Positions 55,806-64,000 of a DNA stretch of 64,000 nt are shown here, piece after piece. The notes beneath the pieces were generated by a model. The model searched no databases and had not been told where the DNA came from. It saw nothing but the letters and a program-made list of their open reading frames with translations. The translations under genes were made by a program, and so were the position numbers. Position 1 is the stretch's first letter. Each line of letters opens with the position of its first letter. The stretch is from Bacteroidota bacterium (GTDB lineage: Bacteria; Bacteroidota; Bacteroidia; Chitinophagales; Chitinophagaceae), in assembly GCA_023386045.1 (NCBI GenBank), contig JAEWKK010000019.1, positions 518,226-582,225 of the forward strand. Direction: 5' to 3'.

Positions 55806-56669
55806 ATGTTCAACCTTTATACAACCATAAAAAACAATCCAGGAATTTTCAGGCAGTTCAGCTGCCGGGATTCACTGATTAGTGTCTACAACTGTCCCCT
55901 GGAAAAAAAGCTGGAAGATGCCTGGAGTCATTATAATTACATTGTTTACGTTGTGGAAGGTCGCAAGATCTGGCATACGCCTCATGGTTCCTATGATCTC
56001 AGGCAGGGTAATTGTGTGTTTGTAAAAAAAGGCGCCTGCATCATTGAACAATTTTTTGACGTGGCATTCTGCCTTGTTAGTTTTTTTCTTCCAGATGAAT
56101 TTATTTGTGAAGTACTGAAAAGTCGGTCTGCTCCAATTACTGCAAAGAATAACAAGCCACAACCTGTTATTGCTATTGATGCCAGCAGTACCATTCATTC
56201 TTTTTTTCAATCCATGATGACCTATTTCAATACCAGCCAGGAACCTGATCCTGCGCTTCTGGAATTGAAATTCAGGGAACTGATTCTCACCATCGCTGAT
56301 AATCCTAGGAATGCAGATCTACTGGCTTATTTCAATTCATTGATGCAACAGCCGCAGTCGGTGAACCTGCAAAGGATTATGGAAGACAATTTCTGTTACA
56401 ACCTGAAGCTGGAGGAGTTTGCTAAATTATGCAGCCGTAGTCTTTCTGCTTTTAAAAGAGATTTCGAAAAGATCTATCATACCACACCAGGCAGGTGGCT
56501 GACTGAAAAAAGACTGGACCATGCCTTGCATCTGCTTACCCATCTTGATAAAACCGTTGCTGAAGCAGCATTTGAAAGTGGCTTTGAAAATCCTTCCCAT
56601 TTCAGTCGCAGTTTCCGCCAGCGCTTTGGTACTTCACCTGCTTCCATGAAACAGCAGATTTCAATTTGA
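55806..56669 (+). CDS. AraC family transcriptional regulator
   Basis: A 287-aa regulator from ATG 55806 (MFNLYTTIKNNPGIFRQF); a GTG at 55788 would add six residues. The N-terminal half is a cupin-like sensor (NYIVYVVEGRKIWHTPHGSY), and the C-terminal ~100 residues are the double HTH: LKLEEFAKLCSRSLSAFKRD and VAEAAFESGFENPSHFSRSF. The ligand is unknown. The next gene, a methyltransferase, begins 96 bases downstream on the same strand. Confidence 0.88.
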   Translation: MFNLYTTIKNNPGIFRQFSCRDSLISVYNCPLEKKLEDAWSHYNYIVYVVEGRKIWHTPHGSYDLRQGNCVFVKKGACIIEQFFDVAFCLVSFFLPDEFICEVLKSRSAPITAKNNKPQPVIAIDASSTIHSFFQSMMTYFNTSQEPDPALLELKFRELILTIADNPRNADLLAYFNSLMQQPQSVNLQRIMEDNFCYNLKLEEFAKLCSRSLSAFKRDFEKIYHTTPGRWLTEKRLDHALHLLTHLDKTVAEAAFESGFENPSHFSRSFRQRFGTSPASMKQQISI

Positions 56670-56765
56670 ACTTCTGAGTCAGATCTCTGGACTCCAGAGT
56701 AAAGCCCCAGCGTACTCCTGCAAATATTTTTGCTTTCTTATTCATCAAAACCAAAAACAAATACA

Positions 56766-57548
56766 ATGAGTACGAAAACAATGCAGGGTCAGTTATGGAG
56801 CATAGCACCTAAATACTGGTCCAAACACTTCGAACCTTATTTCCTCCCTATGTACAGGAAAGTAATGGAACAAATTCATCTTACTGAAGACACGCTATTA
56901 CTGGATGCGGGATGTGGTTCAGGTCTGTTCAGCCATATGGCCATCAATAGCGGGGCGCAGGTAATTGGCATCGATGCTGCTCCGGGACTGCTGGAAATTG
57001 CAAGACAAAGAAATCCACTAAACAATTTCCTGGAAGAAGATCTTGAAGCACTTCCGTTTTCAGACAATAGTTTTAACGTGGTGACAGGCTTTAATTCTTT
57101 TCAATACGCTGGCCGTTTTGAAAATGCCCTTTCCGAAGCAAAGCGGGTATTAAAAAAATATGGTAGAATAGTACTGGGCATCTGGGATAAACCTGAAAAC
57201 AGTGACGCCACTGTGATCCTGAAAGCCATCAGTACGTTGCTGCCTCCGCCGCCGCCCGGAACCCCAGGCCCATTTGCTTTGTCGGAAGATGGGAGGATCG
57301 AAGACATCTGCACCTCCCAGGACCTTAAGGTAATCTACAAAACAACGATTGCCTGCCCCATACTTTTCCATTCCAAAGCCGATGCTGTAAAAAGCTTTAT
57401 GAGTACTGGTCCTGCAGCAATGGCCCTGCACATTCATGATCAGAAAACAGTGGAAAAAGTAATTTCTGATGCCTTCGACCAGTTTCACCATACAGAAGAC
57501 ATTTATTTTCTGCAAAACAACTTCCTTGTATTTATTGCTGAAAAATAA
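56766..57548 (+). CDS. SAM-dependent methyltransferase
   Basis: A 260-aa class I methyltransferase from ATG 56766 (MSTKTMQGQLWSIAPKYWSK); the frame extends 12 codons upstream. Motif I reads LLLDAGCGSGLFSH, motif II VIGIDAA, and ALPFSDNSFNVV is the motif IV region. A proline-rich segment (LLPPPPPGTPGPF) near residue 155 is unusual. It probably methylates a small molecule. Neighbours an AraC regulator. Confidence 0.85.
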   Translation: MSTKTMQGQLWSIAPKYWSKHFEPYFLPMYRKVMEQIHLTEDTLLLDAGCGSGLFSHMAINSGAQVIGIDAAPGLLEIARQRNPLNNFLEEDLEALPFSDNSFNVVTGFNSFQYAGRFENALSEAKRVLKKYGRIVLGIWDKPENSDATVILKAISTLLPPPPPGTPGPFALSEDGRIEDICTSQDLKVIYKTTIACPILFHSKADAVKSFMSTGPAAMALHIHDQKTVEKVISDAFDQFHHTEDIYFLQNNFLVFIAEK

Positions 57549-57642
57549 ACAGCAAAGATTTAATGGAAGCCCGGATAAATAATGGATCTGAAGAGAAATG
57601 ATTTTCTCAAACTGGTTCATTACATCCTTAGTTTATATGCAT

Positions 57643-57668
57643 GCCCTGTCTGATAAAGACAGGGCTTT
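57643..57668 (+). terminator. Terminator-like hairpin after the methyltransferase gene
   Basis: GCCCTGTC (57643-57650), seven-base loop, GACAGGGC (57658-57665), then TTTG. The short T run makes it weaker, but the eight-base GC stem is clear and lies about 95 bases after the stop. Confidence 0.6.
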
Positions 57669-57732
57669 GTGTTGAGTTTCTTCATGTTTTCCCCCGGGAA
57701 ATCGGTAAATTGATAGTACCAATCCCCCATGT

Positions 57733-60700
57733 ATGGGTTATAAACACTTCATAATGCTCTTTCTGTGTTTATGCCAGGGTTTAATACATAAAGCTGATGC
57801 CCAGGAAACAACGCATTTCCTGAAAGAGCTTACCATTGAAGAAGGATTAAGCAGCAATAAGATCAATGACATAGTACAGGATGATGATGGTTTTTTGTGG
57901 ATTGCTACCAACGATGGCCTGAACAGGTATGATGGTACTGAAGTGGTGCAGTTTTATCACCAGGACAGGATCAATTCAATTGCGCATAACTATGTATACT
58001 GCCTGAAAAAACTGAACAACAATCAATTGGCCATCGGCACCGAAGCCGGATTAAGTTTTTATGATCTCGAAAAAGGTAAATTCCAAAACTTTTATTACAG
58101 CCAGGATAATGCGCTGGATGAATTCAACAACATCATCGTTGCCATGGAAATCGATGCAAATGGGAATTTATGGGCAGCTTCCAAAAACTGTGTTTTTGTT
58201 TTTGACAGAGAATTGAAACTGAAAAAAATTATTCATTCATCATTTACCGAAGAAGATGCTGCAAGACAGCGTATCCGTTTTGCTGAAAAATTCTTTCCAC
58301 TATCTGATGGAAACATGTTATTGTACCTCTATAATAAATGGTACGTATGCTCGCTTCCCGCATTCAAAATAGAAACGCTGGAACATTCATACTACAGGGA
58401 GCAGTTGGGCTTTTTAAACGAAATGATTCGCCGGTCGCAAAATAAAAATGTACAGTATGTACCACCTGCAAATGCTTTTAAAATCTTCAGGAAATATTTC
58501 CTGTGCCTGGCATCCGGCATCGACAGCCTGTATTTTTTGAATGAAAAAGGCTCAAGGCTGGGCAGTTATTATTTTCCTTACAATAAATATCCATTTGTTT
58601 CCTGGTCGCAACAGGTAGTGGAGATGGATTCAAGCCGCCTTTTATTCTTATTTCACAATTATGGATTAGTGGAAATCAGCATCCGCTGGCTAAAGGATCA
58701 TCCTTCAATTGCAGGTATGTCTTCTTTGCTATTTGAAACCTTTGAATATCATTCGGCTCTTCAGGATCATGATGGTAACTGGTGGCTGATGACAGCAAAT
58801 GATGGCTTGCAGGAAATCTCTTCGGACAAATCACATTTTAAAACAGATGCACTCATCAACCATAACTCAAAGCCTGTTACACTTGAATTGGTTTCTATAA
58901 ACAGGTACAGGAATAATTTATGGGCCGCTACATATGGCGAAGGTTTTTTCAGGAAGGACCTTGTTACAGGAAAAATTGAACAGTTCAGGTTATTCGATCG
59001 CGGTAATGATCCCTGGCAAAATTTCATCTGGAATGTTCGTCAGCTTAATGATGATACGCTGTGGCTGGGAACGCAGGCTGGTATGTACTGGTATTGCCTT
59101 TCTAAAAACAAATATGGCAGGCTGGGACCTCTGAAAGCTAAGCCTCCTGCCCTCGACTCAGTGCCTGTGACCACCCAATACACTGACAGCTATGGATTGG
59201 TTTGGATAGGCCTGGGGAAAGGTAGAGGGCTCTGTTCATTTGATCCAAAAAATCGAAGTTTCAGTTATTTCCCCGGCAATACCCTGAATGGATATCCACT
59301 TCGTTATCCTACAACTGTTGCTGAGGATATAAATGGAAACCTGTGGTTTACCAATGATGCCAGTACAAAACTGGTTCAATGGAACAGGAAGACCAGCAAA
59401 TTTGAAATCCTTGCCTTACCAATTGATGTGCAGAAGAGGATCAGTGATCTTAAGGGATTGTGGTGTGAATCTGATTCTATTCTCTGGCTGGGCACTGTAG
59501 CCAGCGGCCTGGTAAGATTTAATTATAAAAACGGGACGGCATTTATTTATGGCAGAGAAAAAGGAATAAGTGACAGCTATGTTGGAAGTATTTATCAGGA
59601 CAGTCTCCGTAGACTATGGTTGGTGACCAATGGTGGTCTGAGTTGTTTTGACCAGCAGCAGGGGAGCTTTGTAAATTACAGGGTGAGGAATGGACTGCCC
59701 GTAAAATATCCTACCTCTTCATTTTTTTATGATAACCTCGATAAGCGTTTGTATACCGGAGGTTCAGGTGCTTTTTTTTGCTTTGATCCTGGAATGATGA
59801 ATCCTCCGCAGCCTCCGAAGAAAACAATTATTACTTCAATGGATGTTAATGGAAAATTTTATCCATTCAGCGATAAAATGGTGCAATTAAAACCTGATCA
59901 AAATAATATCAGCATTCATTATACGGCTGTTGATTTAACCAACGGTGCAGACACAAAATATTCTTATAAGCTGATCGGAGAAGATACGGCATGGATGATG
60001 GCCGACCGGCAAAGGCAAATCAATTTCAGCAGGCTGGCTCCTGGTGACTATTTATTTATGGTACGTGCATCCGGCAATCATGAAAATTTAAATGCGGAAA
60101 CAGCCATGCTGAAGTTTGCTATTCAAAAACCCTTCTCTCAAACTTTTCTTTTTTATGGTTTGATAGCATTAATAATGGGTGGTGCATTTTATGGTTTGTA
60201 CCGCTTTCGTCTGGCGGAGCTGGCAAGATCTGAACAAATCAGGACTGAGATCTCAAGAAACCTGCATGATGAAGTAGGATCCACTCTCACTAACATTAGC
60301 CTTAGCAGCTTATTGGCGCAGAAACAGATCAGTAATGAAACTTCTGTAAGTCGCTTGCTGGAACGGATCTACCAGGATAGCCAGACCGTGTCTGAAACCA
60401 TGCGCGAGATCGTATGGAGCATCAATCCTGAAATTGATACGCTGGGTGAAGCGCTTCCACGTATGCTGCATTATGCTTCTGAGGTTTTGGAAGCAAAAAA
60501 CATAGAACTGCAGGCCGTAATCAATACTGGCATTGATGATGTAAAACTTTCCATGCAAAAGCGCAGGGACCTCTATCTTATTTTTAAGGAAACGATCAAC
60601 AACCTTGCAAAACATTCCAATGCAAGTTTGGCAAAGGTTGAGCTGGGAGTTAAAAACAACTGGCTCACCATGATCATTTCCGATAATGGCTCCGGCTTTG

Positions 60701-60834
60701 ATCAATCATTGCCCTTACTCAATAATGGCTTGAAGAATATGAAGTCAAGAGCTCAATCACACAGATGGCAACTTTTTATACAGTCTGCACCCGGCAATGG
60801 AACTATATTAACGCTTAAGGCTGCAGTAGCATAA
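57733..60834 (+). CDS. Two-component sensor with periplasmic propeller (HTCS-like, NarL-type kinase)
   Basis: A 1,033-aa membrane sensor. Signal-like N-terminus (MGYKHFIMLFLCLCQGLIHK), then a long periplasmic beta-propeller of two-component-regulator repeats (LWIATNDGLNRYDG, LWLGTQAGMYWYC, IWIGLGKGRGLC-type) up to about residue 690, a Y_Y_Y domain, one membrane helix at about 806-826 (LFYGLIALIMGGAFYGLYRF) and a HisKA_3 kinase (LHDEVGSTLTNISL with His near 843) with HATPase (DNGSGF). The cognate regulator is the LuxR-type gene 45 bases downstream. Ligand unknown. Confidence 0.9.
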   Translation: MGYKHFIMLFLCLCQGLIHKADAQETTHFLKELTIEEGLSSNKINDIVQDDDGFLWIATNDGLNRYDGTEVVQFYHQDRINSIAHNYVYCLKKLNNNQLAIGTEAGLSFYDLEKGKFQNFYYSQDNALDEFNNIIVAMEIDANGNLWAASKNCVFVFDRELKLKKIIHSSFTEEDAARQRIRFAEKFFPLSDGNMLLYLYNKWYVCSLPAFKIETLEHSYYREQLGFLNEMIRRSQNKNVQYVPPANAFKIFRKYFLCLASGIDSLYFLNEKGSRLGSYYFPYNKYPFVSWSQQVVEMDSSRLLFLFHNYGLVEISIRWLKDHPSIAGMSSLLFETFEYHSALQDHDGNWWLMTANDGLQEISSDKSHFKTDALINHNSKPVTLELVSINRYRNNLWAATYGEGFFRKDLVTGKIEQFRLFDRGNDPWQNFIWNVRQLNDDTLWLGTQAGMYWYCLSKNKYGRLGPLKAKPPALDSVPVTTQYTDSYGLVWIGLGKGRGLCSFDPKNRSFSYFPGNTLNGYPLRYPTTVAEDINGNLWFTNDASTKLVQWNRKTSKFEILALPIDVQKRISDLKGLWCESDSILWLGTVASGLVRFNYKNGTAFIYGREKGISDSYVGSIYQDSLRRLWLVTNGGLSCFDQQQGSFVNYRVRNGLPVKYPTSSFFYDNLDKRLYTGGSGAFFCFDPGMMNPPQPPKKTIITSMDVNGKFYPFSDKMVQLKPDQNNISIHYTAVDLTNGADTKYSYKLIGEDTAWMMADRQRQINFSRLAPGDYLFMVRASGNHENLNAETAMLKFAIQKPFSQTFLFYGLIALIMGGAFYGLYRFRLAELARSEQIRTEISRNLHDEVGSTLTNISLSSLLAQKQISNETSVSRLLERIYQDSQTVSETMREIVWSINPEIDTLGEALPRMLHYASEVLEAKNIELQAVINTGIDDVKLSMQKRRDLYLIFKETINNLAKHSNASLAKVELGVKNNWLTMIISDNGSGFDQSLPLLNNGLKNMKSRAQSHRWQLFIQSAPGNGTILTLKAAVA

Positions 60835-60879
60835 ATATGCCATTGAAAAGCGTCTGTTCTTGAGCTAACTTTAAAGAGA

Positions 60880-61512
60880 ATGTCGGTTCGCATAGTAATA
60901 TTTGAGGATAATGCAAGACTCAGGCAGTCACTTACCATTTTGCTGGCAGGGGTTGAGGGCTATGAAATTTGCGGAGATTTTGAAAATTGTACCGATGCAG
61001 CAGCAGTTATCAGTGAATGCCAGCCCGATGTGGTGATTATGGACATTGATATGCCCGGCGTGGATGGCATTACGGGCTTACGCATCATCAAAGAACTAAG
61101 GCCCCAGGTTTATATCATCATGCATACTGTATTTGAAGATGATGAAAGACTGTTTCAATGTCTGTGTTCAGGTGCCAATGGCTATATATTGAAGAACACC
61201 TCTTTTGTTAGTCTCCTTGATGCCATTGATAATGTTTTGCATGGTGGTGCTCCTCTTTCTCCGGCAATAGCAAAAAAAGTTCTGCAGTCTTTCCAGACGT
61301 CTTCCGAAGGACGTTTACGCTACAATCTTTCTGAGCGTGAAGCTCATATTCTTAAATACCTGGTGAAAGGCTTCAGTTATAAAATGATCGCCTCTGCCTG
61401 CTTTATCAGCGTGGATACTGTGAGAGGACATATCAGGAATATTTATACCAAGCTGCATGTCAACTGCGGCAGGGAAGCTGTTGCCAAGGCTTTACACGAC
61501 AGGATCGTGTGA
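60880..61512 (+). CDS. LuxR/NarL-type response regulator
   Basis: A 210-aa response regulator. Receiver domain with the phospho-acceptor Asp in DVVIMDIDMPGVDG (about residue 54), and a C-terminal LuxR HTH (NLSEREAHILKYLVKGFSYK, VDTVRGHIRNIYTKLHV). It lies 45 bases after the propeller kinase on the same strand and is the obvious partner. Target genes unknown; the nearby DsrE-cytochrome genes are candidates by position only. Confidence 0.92.
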   Translation: MSVRIVIFEDNARLRQSLTILLAGVEGYEICGDFENCTDAAAVISECQPDVVIMDIDMPGVDGITGLRIIKELRPQVYIIMHTVFEDDERLFQCLCSGANGYILKNTSFVSLLDAIDNVLHGGAPLSPAIAKKVLQSFQTSSEGRLRYNLSEREAHILKYLVKGFSYKMIASACFISVDTVRGHIRNIYTKLHVNCGREAVAKALHDRIV

Positions 61513-61647
61513 ACACATTTTTTTCTCTTTCTAATGCAACTGCCTCTGTTCATTCAGCCATTCAAGAATCTGCATGCTTTTTAAAAACAACATGAACATG
61601 CAATTGACTTCGCTTTGGCTCCAGTCTAATTTTATGAAAAATGCTTT

Positions 61648-62382
61648 ATGCAAGAAACTAACGAACACACCCAAACCAGTCGCCGCCAGTTTTTGGGAAC
61701 CCTGACTGCCGGAGCAGCTGCCATGAGCATGGCAGGAATGATAGCACCCATTCAACAGTTAAAAGCCAACCCTGGCCACACAAAGCCTGTAACAGATAGT
61801 ACAGATCCTGAAGAATGGTTCAAGCAGATAAAAGGCAAGCACAGGATTGTGTTTGATGTAACGAGACCACATGAAGTATTACCCTTTGCCTGGCCCAAGG
61901 TTTTTCTTCTTACCAATGCTGCCACGGGTGCCACGGATAAGGATTGTGGTGTTGTAGTGGTATTGCGTCATGATGCCATTCCTTATGCTTTTGAGGATAG
62001 GCTCTGGTCCAAGTACAAATTTGCTGAAGTGTTTAAAGCAGGTGAGCTGGGAATGGCTTTCCAGGCTTCCGATGCGGCTACCGCTGCGTCTTTCAGAAAT
62101 CCATTATGGAAACCAAAGAAAGGTGATTTCAAAGTCCCCGGATTTGGTGAGGTGCAGATCGGTATCAATGAATTGCAGGCAAGTGGTGTGATGTTCTGCG
62201 TTTGCCAGGCAGCCATGACCGTTTATAGTACTGCGCTTGCTCAAGGAATGAATATGAAACCCGAAGATATTTTGAACGATTGGAAATCTGGTATACTTCC
62301 AGGTATTCAGATGGTGCCTTCAGGTGTGTGGGCAATAGGCCGTGCACAGGAACATGGCTGTGGCTATTGTTTCGCTGGATAA
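61648..62382 (+). CDS. Tat-exported DsrE-like protein
   Basis: A 244-aa protein with a twin-arginine signal (SRRQFLGTLTAGAAAMSMAGM; S11-R12-R13). The mature part shows the DsrE/DsrF-like layout (DCGVVVVLRHDAIPYAFEDR, GIQMVPSGVWAIGRAQEHGC) with conserved Cys in SGVMFCVCQAAMTVY and the C-terminal GCGYCFAG. Such proteins carry sulfur in other bacteria. Exported folded, likely with a cofactor or disulfide. Ten bases before the diheme cytochrome gene, so co-transcribed. Confidence 0.75.
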   Translation: MQETNEHTQTSRRQFLGTLTAGAAAMSMAGMIAPIQQLKANPGHTKPVTDSTDPEEWFKQIKGKHRIVFDVTRPHEVLPFAWPKVFLLTNAATGATDKDCGVVVVLRHDAIPYAFEDRLWSKYKFAEVFKAGELGMAFQASDAATAASFRNPLWKPKKGDFKVPGFGEVQIGINELQASGVMFCVCQAAMTVYSTALAQGMNMKPEDILNDWKSGILPGIQMVPSGVWAIGRAQEHGCGYCFAG

Positions 62383-62391
62383 GGTAGCAAC

Positions 62392-63372
62392 ATGTTGTTA
62401 GGTAAACCCCAGCGATTCATTGTTTTTATTGTTATTGTTTTTGCAGTTGTAATTGTAGTGATATCCTTTAACCAAAAAAGGGGGTTGAATCATTACAAAA
62501 ATATGTCTGCAGGAAGGATTGATAAATTTGAATGGCTCCCTCCAGATACTTCTCAACTCTCTGTTTTAAAAGACGGAGAGTTGATTCTTTATGGAAGAGA
62601 TCTGATTGCCAATACTTCTTTTTACCTGGGACCAAAAGGAATAGTAGCTGCTATTACAAATGGCATGAATTGCCAGAATTGCCATTTAAACGCAGGCACC
62701 AAATACCTGGGCAATAATTACAGTTCTGTTTATGCTACCTATCCAAAATTTCGGACACGAAGTGGAAGCATAGAAAACATTCAGAAGCGGGTGAATGATT
62801 GCATGCAAAGAAGCCTCAATGCTACTTCGGTTTTGGATTCTGCGGGTAAGGAAATGAAGGCTATCATCGCTTATATAAAATGGCTGGGAGAAAAAGTGCC
62901 GCAGAACATAAGTCCTGATGGATCTGGCATAGTGAACCTTCCATTTCTCAAAAGGCCTGCTGACCCCGAGAAAGGCAAAATGATCTATACAATAAAATGC
63001 CAGCGTTGTCATGGTGCCAATGGTGAAGGAATTCTAAGAATTGACAGTACAGGATATATTTATCCTCCTTTATGGAATGATAGAAGCTATACTACTGCTG
63101 CAGGATTATTTCGCATCAGTCGTCTGGCAGGATTTGTAAGAAACAACATGCCCTTCGATGCGCCTCAGAATTCATCGCCCTTAACCGATGAAGAAGCCTG
63201 GGATGTGGCTGCCTTTGTGAATTCCCAACCCAGGCCGGATCGAAAGTTCAGCAAGGACTGGCCTGATATCGCTTCCAAGCCATTTGATTTTCCTTTTGGT
63301 CCTTATGCGGATGGCTTTAGTGAGAAGCAGCATAAATACGGACCCTTTGAACCCATTAAGAATTACAAGTAA
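62392..63372 (+). CDS. Diheme c-type cytochrome, TsdA-like
   Basis: A 326-aa exported cytochrome (hydrophobic anchor FIVFIVIVFAVVIVVISF, residues 8-26). Two heme-binding CxxCH motifs, MNCQNCHLNAGT near residue 93 and IKCQRCHGANGEG near 202, sit in cytochrome c folds. The first motif context (NCQNCHL.AG) resembles thiosulfate dehydrogenase TsdA, which oxidises thiosulfate to tetrathionate, but substrate is inferred. It is preceded by a Tat DsrE gene and followed by another DsrE gene. Confidence 0.82.
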   Translation: MLLGKPQRFIVFIVIVFAVVIVVISFNQKRGLNHYKNMSAGRIDKFEWLPPDTSQLSVLKDGELILYGRDLIANTSFYLGPKGIVAAITNGMNCQNCHLNAGTKYLGNNYSSVYATYPKFRTRSGSIENIQKRVNDCMQRSLNATSVLDSAGKEMKAIIAYIKWLGEKVPQNISPDGSGIVNLPFLKRPADPEKGKMIYTIKCQRCHGANGEGILRIDSTGYIYPPLWNDRSYTTAAGLFRISRLAGFVRNNMPFDAPQNSSPLTDEEAWDVAAFVNSQPRPDRKFSKDWPDIASKPFDFPFGPYADGFSEKQHKYGPFEPIKNYK

Positions 63373-63418
63373 AGAAAGAGAAGGATCAGTTTTTTATTCA
63401 TTCAAAAAATTTACTGAA

Positions 63419-63835
63419 ATGAAAATATTCCTGCTTTTGATAGCTATGTATTTGCTAAGTCCCGCATTACTGCATGCGCAGAATTCCAATTATAAAGTTG
63501 TATTTGATCTTTCCAGCAAGGATACCGTAAATCATGCAACTGCAATTAGAGAGATATCACTCATCAGGGGTGCAAATCCTGATGCCATGCTTGAAGTAGT
63601 GGTTTATGGACAGGGAATGGACATTGTAGTTGCGGGGAAATCAAATTATGATCAGGCCATTCAGAAATTGATTGCTGATAAAGCAGCTTCATTTAAGGTC
63701 TGTGCCATGACATTGAGTCGAAATCATATAGATAAGAGCCAGCTGATTCCCGGGGTTGAAATTGTTCCAGATGGCATTTATGAGATCATTTCAAAACAGC
63801 AGCAGGGCTGGGGCTATATCAAAGTAGCGCATTAG
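63419..63835 (+). CDS. Secreted DsrE-family protein
   Basis: A 138-aa protein from ATG 63419 (signal peptide MKIFLLLIAMYLLSPALLHAQ); an upstream frame overlapping the cytochrome gene is rejected. The mature sequence has the DsrE-like fold (HATAIREISLIRGANPDAML, EVVVYGQGMDIVVAGKS, KVCAMTLSRNHIDKSQLIPG, GVEIVPDGIYEIISKQQQGW) with a Cys in FKVCAMTL. It ends the sulfur/cytochrome module, 47 bases after the cytochrome stop, and is followed by a terminator. Confidence 0.75.
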   Translation: MKIFLLLIAMYLLSPALLHAQNSNYKVVFDLSSKDTVNHATAIREISLIRGANPDAMLEVVVYGQGMDIVVAGKSNYDQAIQKLIADKAASFKVCAMTLSRNHIDKSQLIPGVEIVPDGIYEIISKQQQGWGYIKVAH

Positions 63836-63856
63836 TTTAATTTACCGAAACAAAGA

Positions 63857-63885
63857 AAAAGTCGAACAATTTGAGTTCGACTTTT
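63857..63885 (+). terminator. Rho-independent terminator after the DsrE gene
   Basis: AAAAGTCGAAC (63857-63867), AATTTGA loop, GTTCGACTTTT (63875-63885): eleven-base stem. A near copy (AAAAGGTCGAAC) begins at 63,981 at the window end. Confidence 0.8.
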
Positions 63886-63891
63886 ATGATT

Positions 63892-63949
63892 TAGTAGCCT
63901 CGACAGGAATCCCTGCCTGCGTGACACAGTCAGGCAGGGAACCTGTTGA
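63892..63949 (-). pseudogene. tRNA 3'-end-like fragment interrupted by a 27-nt palindrome
   Basis: On the plus strand, GCCTCGACAGGAATC (63896-63910) and GAACCTGT (63938-63945) together spell the reverse complement of a T-arm ACAGG-TTCGATT-CCTGT and the 3' acceptor of a tRNA. Between them lies CCTGCCTG...CAGGCAGG, an inverted repeat of 27 nt with an inner TGAC/GTCA. No 5' half is recognisable after it. Either a tRNA remnant hit by a REP-like palindrome or a coincidental assembly of repeats; it is located between two similar terminators. Confidence 0.35.
63911..63937. repeat. 27-nt REP-like palindrome
   Basis: CCTGCCTG / CAGGCAGG eight-base arms around CGTGACACAGT, inside the tRNA-like T-loop. 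The arms suggest a mobile palindromic element. Confidence 0.65.
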
Positions 63950-64000
63950 TGAATTTATTAGAGTTGCAGAACTAAAAAGTAAAAGGTCGAACAATTTAAG

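Overview
The window looks like a Bacteroidota chromosome, most likely a Chitinophagaceae member. This rests on family-level recognition only: a crtI-crtB-idi-crtZ-crtY carotenoid operon, a TonB-dependent receptor with a carboxypeptidase-like N-terminal domain, an HYC_CC_PP-type small protein, weak ribosome binding sites, many ...Q-type signal peptides and DUF3871/DUF6443-type genes.

Bases 1 to about 27,290 look like a horizontally acquired island. It is gene-sparse and AT-rich, and it ends at a 45-nt copy of the 3' half of a tRNA-Met, the usual scar of tRNA-targeted integration. From the left it holds: (a) a probable defence block, made of an edge-truncated gene with a Cap4/DUF4297-like nuclease N-terminus (minus strand), a 302-aa protein with a HEPN-like RNxxxH motif, and a giant protein of about 1,961 aa that joins a Cap4-like nuclease domain, a STAND P-loop ATPase and a very long helical C-terminus (Avs-like); (b) a stretch of decayed sequence with small proteins; (c) an integrative-element module (115-aa protein, AAA ATPase, DUF3871 protein, RadC/JAB protein); (d) a large secreted RHS/YD-repeat locus of an outer-membrane-like coiled-coil protein, a 1,223-aa SpvB/RHS-like protein, a 1,610-aa RHS protein ending in a HINT autoprocessing domain with only ten residues after it, and a small membrane protein. 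No integrase is visible.

Bases 27,479 to 64,000 are ordinary chromosome: a glycosyltransferase and a CpsB-type phosphatase; a CarH-like B12-binding MerR regulator, an ECF sigma factor and a zeaxanthin-type carotenoid operon with a palindromic operator candidate; thioredoxin; an AI-2E-type permease; a LigD-like ligase-polymerase without the phosphoesterase domain; sensor kinases; an S41 peptidase; a metal block (ferritin-VIT fusion, HYC_CC_PP protein, TonB receptor with an HMA domain, P1B-4 ATPase); an AraC-Ada fusion; a hydrolase; an AraC regulator; a methyltransferase; a propeller-type histidine kinase with its LuxR response regulator; and a periplasmic DsrE / diheme cytochrome c (TsdA-like) / DsrE module. 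Several intergenic spacers carry short palindromic or tandem repeats, and the window ends in a tRNA-like fragment interrupted by a 27-nt palindrome.

Functional links: CarH-like and sigma factor genes probably control pigment synthesis; the receptor, HYC protein and P1B-4 pump probably share metal handling; the kinase at 57,733 pairs with the regulator at 60,880; the three sulfur/cytochrome genes probably form one redox pathway. All identifications come from reading motifs by eye; no database search was run.
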